Below are positions 58,727-64,000 of a DNA stretch of 64,000 nt, one piece after another. Location of the stretch: assembly GCA_036745275.1 (NCBI GenBank), contig DAIOGK010000006.1, positions 1 to 64,000 on the forward strand, written 5' to 3'. The position numbers were made by a program, and so were the translations under genes. Positions within the stretch are counted from its first letter, which is position 1; every line of letters begins with the position of its first letter. The notes beneath the pieces are model-generated. The model ran no database searches. It saw only the letters and a list, made by a program, of their open reading frames with translations, and was not told the DNA's origin. Source of the DNA: JAIUNP01 sp020161975 (GTDB lineage: Bacteria > Pseudomonadota > Alphaproteobacteria > Rhizobiales > Beijerinckiaceae).

Positions 58727-59921
58727 ATCGTGCCTCCCGCGCGGCAAGATTCAGCATCGCCACCGATGCGCCGACCGTCGCAATCCACCAAGCCTGCCAG
58801 GCGCCATGGCTGACCGCCGCAATCGACAATGCGGCGGCGGCAAAGGCAATGGCAAGGGGCCGAACGATGATGGGCAGGCGGATTATCGTTTGAATCGCCA
58901 CCAGCACTACCACGACGCCGAGAATTGCACCCACGACGCCCAGTTCAACCCATACCTGAAGGAAAGCATTGTGCGGATGGCCCGCGCCCAGCATCCGCCG
59001 CAACGGTTCAGCGACATCGGCAACCAGCGGAAGATCCGCCATTCGGGTGCTGGCGTTGAAACCGCTGCCCAACAGGGGCTTCTGCTGCACGGCCGCACCA
59101 AAGCTTTGCCAGATGGCGATCCGGTCGCCCGCGTGGGCGCTTTCAGATGCCGCAATGACATGGGCGGGGGCAAGACGCGCCGCCACATTGCCGAGCCACG
59201 GCGCAACGAGGATCAGCCCCGCCGTGCCGAGACCGAGGCTTGAGAGCACAAAGCGCGGCACGATCAAGCCTGCACCGCCGGCCAGAAGTCCGGCCAGCAA
59301 CCCCAGTTTCGCCGCCCCGCTTTCCGAGGCGACGATAGCGGCGGCCAGCAACGCCAGCGACAAAATGCCTGGCCAGCGCCGCCCAGCCGGCAGAAGCGCA
59401 AACATCGGCGCGGTCAGCAGCAGCCCTGTAACGACAGCGCGATTGAGGACGTAGGTATCAGGCCGGATGCGAAAGGTGCGGCGAAAGACCATGCCGGTTG
59501 CCAGATCCGCCATGGCCGCCAGAGAGGCCAGCGCGATGCCGGCGGCCAGCAGATAGCCCAACCGGCGCGGCGGAGCGGCAGCATAGGCCAGCCCCAGCGC
59601 CAGAGCGCCCAGCGCCGGCACCGCCGCCTCGCCCAGACCAAGCGCGGTGGTGCGCGGCACTGGCGACCAGAGAAGGCTGAGAAAGGCCCAGACGATGAAG
59701 GCGCTGCCGGCCAGGGCCAGCTTCGGCCAAGGGGAAGCCAGACAAAGGCGCATGGCGCCCGCCCCCCCGGACCGGCAGGCGCCGACCACGGCGAGGATCG
59801 CCGCGAGCACCACCATGAATGCTGCGGACTTGTTGGCCACGAACATGCCGATGGGCAGGCCGAGGCCGGCGACGATGGCGGACGCATCCGTGAAGGGATC
59901 GGGCCGGTGGTCCGCCGTCAT
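58713..59921 (-). CDS. O-antigen ligase/polymerase family protein
   Basis: A 402-residue polytopic membrane protein with about ten hydrophobic segments and the Wzy_C motif in the periplasmic loop (GSGFNASTRMAD, then HPHNAFLQVWVELG). Such proteins (WaaL, Wzy) join O-antigen to lipid A core or polymerise repeat units. Which of these it does is not decided by the sequence. It starts 10 bases after the DUF2059 gene and overlaps gor by 14 bases. No other LPS gene is nearby. Confidence 0.85.
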   Translation of the reverse strand: MTADHRPDPFTDASAIVAGLGLPIGMFVANKSAAFMVVLAAILAVVGACRSGGAGAMRLCLASPWPKLALAGSAFIVWAFLSLLWSPVPRTTALGLGEAAVPALGALALGLAYAAAPPRRLGYLLAAGIALASLAAMADLATGMVFRRTFRIRPDTYVLNRAVVTGLLLTAPMFALLPAGRRWPGILSLALLAAAIVASESGAAKLGLLAGLLAGGAGLIVPRFVLSSLGLGTAGLILVAPWLGNVAARLAPAHVIAASESAHAGDRIAIWQSFGAAVQQKPLLGSGFNASTRMADLPLVADVAEPLRRMLGAGHPHNAFLQVWVELGVVGAILGVVVVLVAIQTIIRLPIIVRPLAIAFAAAALSIAAVSHGAWQAWWIATVGASVAMLNLAAREARYERI

Positions 59922-59931
59922 GGCAACGGGA

Positions 59932-60489
59932 TCAGAGATCGACGCCGAGCTTCTTCATTTCCTGACGCAGCTTGTCCACGACGAACTGGCTCACGGTCAG
60001 GTTGAACTGGTCGAGACCACGGAACATGTCCTCAAGGATCGCCGGCTGGGAGGAGACGAACTTCTGCCCGGCCGGTGATTTGAAGAACGCGTCGATTTCC
60101 TTGAGCTCCGCCTCGCTCAGGCGGGCGGCAAAGGCTTCGCCGGCTATCCGCATCGCCTCGTTCTGCTGGGCGGCGAATTCAGGCTGGAGCGTCTTGATCG
60201 CCTCATCAAGCTTGCCGGCAATGTCGGGACGCGTCTGGATAAACAGCTGGCGCGCCTTGACCACCATCTCCGGCACGATGGCGCCGATGGAGCGGCCCAT
60301 GCCGGAGTCCTGCACCACGGAAATCGCCAACGCCAGATGGCTTGGCGAAACGCGCGGGGCCGCAGCCGGTGCAATGGCCGGCGGGGCAGCGACGGGCTGC
60401 TGCTGCGCCGTGGCGACGCCGAGGCCGGCGGCCAGCACGAGGCCCATGGAAATACCGCGCAGGGCGGCGACATTCATTGTACGGCTCAT
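59932..60489 (-). CDS. DUF2059 periplasmic protein
   Basis: A 185-residue exported helical protein. Signal peptide (ISMGLVLAAGLGVATAQ), an Ala/Pro linker, then the DUF2059 body with LSEAELKEIDAFFKSPAGQKF near the C-terminal third, the family hallmark. Function unknown. An ATG four codons downstream (MNVAALRG) is a second possible start. The gene lies 29 bases after rpiA and 10 before the ligase, inside one operon. Confidence 0.85.
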   Translation of the reverse strand: MSRTMNVAALRGISMGLVLAAGLGVATAQQQPVAAPPAIAPAAAPRVSPSHLALAISVVQDSGMGRSIGAIVPEMVVKARQLFIQTRPDIAGKLDEAIKTLQPEFAAQQNEAMRIAGEAFAARLSEAELKEIDAFFKSPAGQKFVSSQPAILEDMFRGLDQFNLTVSQFVVDKLRQEMKKLGVDL

Positions 60490-60518
60490 GACCGATCCTC
60501 AGAAATTGAAAGTGTGCT

Positions 60519-61244
60519 CTAGGACGTCCTGTCCATTCGGGCAACCCCGTTCTGGGATGCGACATATGCGGCAGAACAAAGGCCGATGAACAGTCCATGC
60601 TCCACAACGCCCGGAACAGCGGCCAGACGCTCCGCCAGACGGGCGGGCTGTTCGATGCGTCCGCCGTGATCCACCCCGTTGGCATCCTCCAGCCGGGCAT
60701 CGACGATGAGGTTGCCCTCGTCGGTCACGAATCGCACGCCATCCTTCATGCGCGGCACGAGGCGGCAGGCGAGCCCTTCTTCGGCAAATGCCGCCGTGAT
60801 GGCGCGCCGCGTCGTCTCCTCGGCAAAGCGCACGACTTCAACGGGAAGCGGAAAGCGGCCCAGCGCCGACACGATCTTGCTGTCATCGGCAATCACCACC
60901 ATCATCTTCGAGGCGCTGGCGACGATTTTCTCCCGCAGATGCGCGCCGCCGCCGCCCTTGATGAGGTTCATGGCCGGATCAATCTCGTCGGCGCCATCGA
61001 TGGTCATGTCGAGTTCAACGAGATCATCGAGCGTTGCCAGCGGAATGCCCAGACTTTCGGCCTGGCGGCGCGTTGCTTCCGAGGTCGGCACCCCGACCAC
61101 AGACAGACCACCTGCCACAGCCTCTCCCAGAAGATCGACAAAGTGCTTGGCGGTCGAGCCGGTGCCGAGGCCGAGTTTCATGCCGGGCCGCACCAGTTTC
61201 AGCGCCTCGGCCGCTGCCGCCCGCTTCATCGCTTCCATGCTCAT
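60519..61244 (-). CDS. rpiA: Ribose-5-phosphate isomerase A
   Basis: RpiA interconverts ribose 5-phosphate and ribulose 5-phosphate in the pentose phosphate pathway. The 241-residue protein has KLGLGTGSTAKHFVDLLGE (phosphate loop), TIDGADEIDPAMN with catalytic Asp residues, and KGGGGAHLREKIVA. AGGAGAG precedes the ATG. The upstream secreted-protein gene ends 30 bases before, so both are in the operon that runs down to gor. Confidence 0.96.
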   Translation of the reverse strand: MSMEAMKRAAAAEALKLVRPGMKLGLGTGSTAKHFVDLLGEAVAGGLSVVGVPTSEATRRQAESLGIPLATLDDLVELDMTIDGADEIDPAMNLIKGGGGAHLREKIVASASKMMVVIADDSKIVSALGRFPLPVEVVRFAEETTRRAITAAFAEEGLACRLVPRMKDGVRFVTDEGNLIVDARLEDANGVDHGGRIEQPARLAERLAAVPGVVEHGLFIGLCSAAYVASQNGVARMDRTS

Positions 61245-61274
61245 GCCGCTCTCCTGTGCTGCGGCGGCAATAGC

Positions 61275-61643
61275 CTATTTCGCAGGCGACGTGCAAACGA
61301 CCTCGCGATCATTCTGCACGTAGCACACGCTCATTTCACCGCTCTGCCGGTCGATTCGGAAAATGCCCGCCTCAGACAGGTGATGCGAGGCAACGAGCCC
61401 GAAATCTCCCGGCGCGGTGCCCGGCGCTGGGCCCTTGGCCCCCTCCCCCGCCGGATAGCAGATGGTGACGCCCACCGCGCCGTCCTTCAGGCCGAACTGG
61501 CAGGCGCCCACCTCGCCGGTCTGGCGGTTCACGCGATAGATGCGATTGAGACCCTGATGGGGCGCGGAGACAAATTCATAGCTTTGCGCCAGCGCATCCG
61601 CAGCCGGCGCGACAATGGCAAGGGTGAGCAGGACGGATCTCAT
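61275..61643 (-). CDS. Secreted protein with internal duplication
   Basis: A 122-residue exported protein with signal peptide MRSVLLTLAIVAPAADALA. The mature part holds two similar halves: RIYRVNRQTGEVGACQFG and GIFRIDRQSGEMSVCYVQN, each followed by a second Cys (TICYPAG and VVCTSPAK). The halves look like a duplicated beta unit, each with a possible disulfide. No family recognised. A strong AAGGAGG precedes the ATG. It heads the operon with rpiA. Confidence 0.7.
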   Translation of the reverse strand: MRSVLLTLAIVAPAADALAQSYEFVSAPHQGLNRIYRVNRQTGEVGACQFGLKDGAVGVTICYPAGEGAKGPAPGTAPGDFGLVASHHLSEAGIFRIDRQSGEMSVCYVQNDREVVCTSPAK

Positions 61644-61741
61644 CGCGGGGCCTCCTTAGACGGGAATCAACTTGGCGCGGCCCCGCGAATATGCGAACCG
61701 GCAGCGAGCCTGTCCAATGCCGCGATGCCGAAAGGTTGCCC

Positions 61742-62404
61742 ATGTCCCGCCTGATCGTTTTCGACCTTGATGGAACCCTGGTCGATTCCGCCCCCGATCT
61801 CATCGGCTCGCTCAACGCAGTTCTGGCGATGGAGGGCATTGCGCCGGTGCCGGTGGAAAAGGCCCGCGATCTTGTGGGCGCCGGCGTGAAAGCCCTGCTG
61901 GAACGCGGACTGGCCGTCGCCGGACGAACCGTAAGCCCCGAACGTTTCCAGCAGTTGTTTGATGCGTTCTTTGCCCATTACGCCGACCATATCGCGGACA
62001 GGACACGGCCTTATCCCGGCGTGATCGAGGCGCTGGAGACGCTGAAAGCCGAGGGCTGGCGCTTTGCCATCTGCACCAACAAGCTTGAGACGCTATCGGT
62101 GAAGCTCGTTGCCGAACTCAGGCTGACCCACTGGTTTGCGGCCAATTGCGGCGGCGATACCTTCTCCTTCAGGAAGCCGGACGCGCGTCACCTCACCGAG
62201 ACCATTCGCATGGCAGGCGGGGCGGACATCGCCATCATGGTCGGCGATTCCGAAACGGACGTGACCACCGCGCGCAACGCCGGGCTGCCGGTCATCGGTG
62301 TGCCCTTCGGTTACACGCCGGTGCCGATGGTGGACCTGAAACCCGACGTTCTGATCACCGCGTTCAGCCAGCTTGCAGCGGCGGTGCGGTCAATTTCCGC
62401 CTAA
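61742..62404 (+). CDS. gph: Phosphoglycolate phosphatase, HAD family
   Basis: A 220-residue haloacid dehalogenase hydrolase that dephosphorylates 2-phosphoglycolate. Motif I VFDLDGTLVDS (Asp8 nucleophile, Asp10), motif II CTNK, motif III Lys in FRKPDARHL, and motif IV VGDSETDVTTARNAG are complete. The cap contains DLVGAGVKALLERGL. The ATG at 61742 fits the family; the open frame begins 17 codons earlier. Its end overlaps the convergent edd gene by 15 bases. Confidence 0.92.
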   Translation: MSRLIVFDLDGTLVDSAPDLIGSLNAVLAMEGIAPVPVEKARDLVGAGVKALLERGLAVAGRTVSPERFQQLFDAFFAHYADHIADRTRPYPGVIEALETLKAEGWRFAICTNKLETLSVKLVAELRLTHWFAANCGGDTFSFRKPDARHLTETIRMAGGADIAIMVGDSETDVTTARNAGLPVIGVPFGYTPVPMVDLKPDVLITAFSQLAAAVRSISA

Positions 62405-64000
62405 AAGCCGCGTCCCGAAACTGGCAGCGCCCTGATCTGCCGGCTGAACCACGGCGCGGAAGCTGGCAAAAAGGTCGCGTCCCAGATCGAGCGGCCCGTT
62501 GGCAAGGGGCAGAACCGCCGCCTCGCGGGCCGCGAAGGTTTTGGCATCGGCGACCGTCAGAATGCCCGCTTCGGTGTCCACCGTCACAACATCGCCATCA
62601 CGCAGACGCGCGAGCGGCCCCCCCATCGCTGCTTCCGGCACAACATGCAGCGCTGACAAAACCTTGCCTGAGGCACCGGACAGCCGCCCGTCCGTGACCA
62701 GCGCCACCCGGTGGCCGCGATCCTGGATGAGGCCCAGCATCGGCATCAGCGAATGGAGTTCGGGCATTCCGTTGGCTTTGGGACCCTGAAAGCGCACCAC
62801 AACAACGACATCGCGGTTGAGCTGCCCGGCTCGGAAGGCTTCCTCGACCTTTTCAGGATCATCAAACACCGCCGCTGCTGCGGTCAGGCTGCGGTACTCG
62901 GGCTTGACGGCGGAGGCCTTGACCACCGCCGTGCCCAGCGCCCCCTTCACCACGGCCAGCCCGCCGTTGGCTTCGAAGGGCGCGGCAACTGTGCGGATGA
63001 TCGTGGGATGTTCGCCGGCTGCGGGCGCATCCCGCCAGCCGAGTTCCCGTCCCATCATGAAGGGTTCGCGCAGATGATCGGCGAGACCGTGGCCCGCTAC
63101 TGTCTCGATATCGACATGCAGCAGGCCGGCGCCGGCCAGTTCCGCCATCACGCTGGCGATGCCGCCCACGGCCTGGAACTGGTTCACGTCCGCCGCGCCG
63201 TTGGGGTAGACGCGGGCGAGCAGCGGCACCGCCTCGCCGATGGCGGCGAAATCCTCAAGCGTGATCAGGATGCCGGCAGCCCTCGCCATCGCCACGAGGT
63301 GGATGAGGTGGTTGGTGGAACCGCCCGTCGCGTTGAGGCCGATCATCGCGTTCACGATGGAACGGGCATCGATCATTTCGCCGACACCCAGGCCATCCTT
63401 CGTGCGGGCCAGTGCCAGATCGACCGCGCGCGCGGTCAGCGCATCGCGCAACGGTGTACCCGGTGGCACGAAGGCCGCGCCGGGCACATGCAGGCCCATG
63501 AATTCCATCATCATCTGGTTGGAATTGGCCGTGCCGTAGAAGGTACAGGTGCCCGGCGCGTGATAGCTTTTCATCTCGGAGGCGAGCAGCGCATCCCGTC
63601 CCACCGTGCCCGCCGCATATTCCTTGCGCACGCGCACCTTCTCATCATTGGACAGACCAGACGGCATCGGCCCCGCCGGCACGAACACCGCCGGCAAGTG
63701 GCCGAAGGTGAGCGCGCCGATGACCAGACCCGGCACGATCTTGTCACACACCCCGAGAAACAGCCCCGCATCGAAGACATTGTGGCTGAGGGAAACCGCC
63801 GTCGCCATGGCGATGACATCGCGCGAGAACAGGCTCATCTCCATGCCCGGCTGGCCCTGCGTCACGCCATCGCACATGGCGGGAACGCCGCCCGCAACCT
63901 GTGCCGTCGCGCCCTTTTTGCGCGCGGCCTCGCGGATCAGTGCGGGATAGGTCTCATAGGGCTGGTGGGCAGAGAGCATATCATTATAGGCCGTGACGAT
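62390..64000 (-). CDS. edd: 6-phosphogluconate dehydratase, N-terminus off window
   Basis: Edd dehydrates 6-phosphogluconate to KDPG, the first Entner-Doudoroff step. 536 residues are visible, running in frame to the window edge, against a usual length of about 605, so the N-terminal 60-70 residues lie beyond. Fe-S ligand regions are CDGVTQGQPGMEMS, LGVCDKIVPG and APGTCTFYGTANSNQM. The last and the GLHVPGAAFVPPGTPLR part separate Edd from IlvD. GASGKVLSALHV is at the C-terminal side. Confidence 0.93.
   Translation of the reverse strand: MVTAYNDMLSAHQPYETYPALIREAARKKGATAQVAGGVPAMCDGVTQGQPGMEMSLFSRDVIAMATAVSLSHNVFDAGLFLGVCDKIVPGLVIGALTFGHLPAVFVPAGPMPSGLSNDEKVRVRKEYAAGTVGRDALLASEMKSYHAPGTCTFYGTANSNQMMMEFMGLHVPGAAFVPPGTPLRDALTARAVDLALARTKDGLGVGEMIDARSIVNAMIGLNATGGSTNHLIHLVAMARAAGILITLEDFAAIGEAVPLLARVYPNGAADVNQFQAVGGIASVMAELAGAGLLHVDIETVAGHGLADHLREPFMMGRELGWRDAPAAGEHPTIIRTVAAPFEANGGLAVVKGALGTAVVKASAVKPEYRSLTAAAAVFDDPEKVEEAFRAGQLNRDVVVVVRFQGPKANGMPELHSLMPMLGLIQDRGHRVALVTDGRLSGASGKVLSALHVVPEAAMGGPLARLRDGDVVTVDTEAGILTVADAKTFAAREAAVLPLANGPLDLGRDLFASFRAVVQPADQGAASFGTRLLGGN

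Noticed and set aside
1..64000. CRISPR arrays, insertion sequences, phage or toxin-antitoxin genes
   Set aside because: No regularly spaced repeats, transposase, integrase or toxin-like frames were found on either strand.

Overview
This 64 kb window is high-G+C chromosomal DNA with dense gene packing and no insertion sequences, phage genes or CRISPR arrays. The gene set points to an alphaproteobacterium of the Hyphomicrobiales (Rhizobiales). The evidence is a Porin_2-type porin, one bifunctional Rsh ppGpp enzyme next to rpoZ, a class II DAHP synthase, two DUF2865 proteins, a Bug/TctC-type binding protein, and TTAA-N7-TTAA sites of the CtrA type. The genus cannot be fixed from the sequence alone.

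Layout. (1) 1-1277, minus strand: infA, maf and yacG run into tRNA-Phe, whose 3' part lies outside the window. (2) 1470-2597: a secreted protein of unknown function, then TspO. (3) 2835-7145, plus strand: an FAD oxidoreductase fused to a methyltransferase, then an ABC exporter with a 26-residue Asp/Glu run. This is the most unusual locus here. (4) 7310-13100: rsh, rpoZ, a NYN-domain protein, a family 5 uracil-DNA glycosylase, smpB and dapA, a housekeeping block. (5) 13175-21054: a lytic transglycosylase, an alpha/beta hydrolase, an envelope pair (HHH membrane protein plus BON-repeat OmpA protein) and the major porin. (6) 21368-23830: a phospholipid operon psd-pssA with a coupled PfkB kinase. 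(7) 24102-28230: small proteins, an Atm1-type exporter, a LOG-family protein, and a 52-residue membrane peptide behind CtrA-like sites. (8) 28253-31754: cysS, a GNAT acetyltransferase and cimA, joined by overlapping stop and start codons. (9) 32082-41179: a MscS channel, CreA, two transport-binding proteins with no membrane partners, and two DUF2865 proteins. (10) 41160-45460: gltX and a dctP-dctQ-dctM TRAP operon with a stem-loop after dctP, followed by an A+T-rich gap of about 550 bp. (11) 46016-53943: nadE, an outer-membrane barrel, and a TetR-RND efflux operon. (12) 54026-64000: a LigB-type dioxygenase, a Gly/Tyr-rich protein, class II DAHP synthase, a five-gene operon (secreted protein, rpiA, DUF2059, O-antigen ligase, gor), gph, and a partial edd.

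Functional themes. Many products act in the envelope: porin, OmpA/BON, MscS, RND, lytic transglycosylase, phospholipid synthesis and several secreted Cys-containing proteins. Central metabolism is represented by edd, rpiA, aroF, dapA, cimA and nadE. Translation and stress control are represented by infA, smpB, two tRNA synthetases and rsh. Starts were chosen by ribosome-binding site, overlap with the upstream gene and family alignment, so several differ from the longest open frame.
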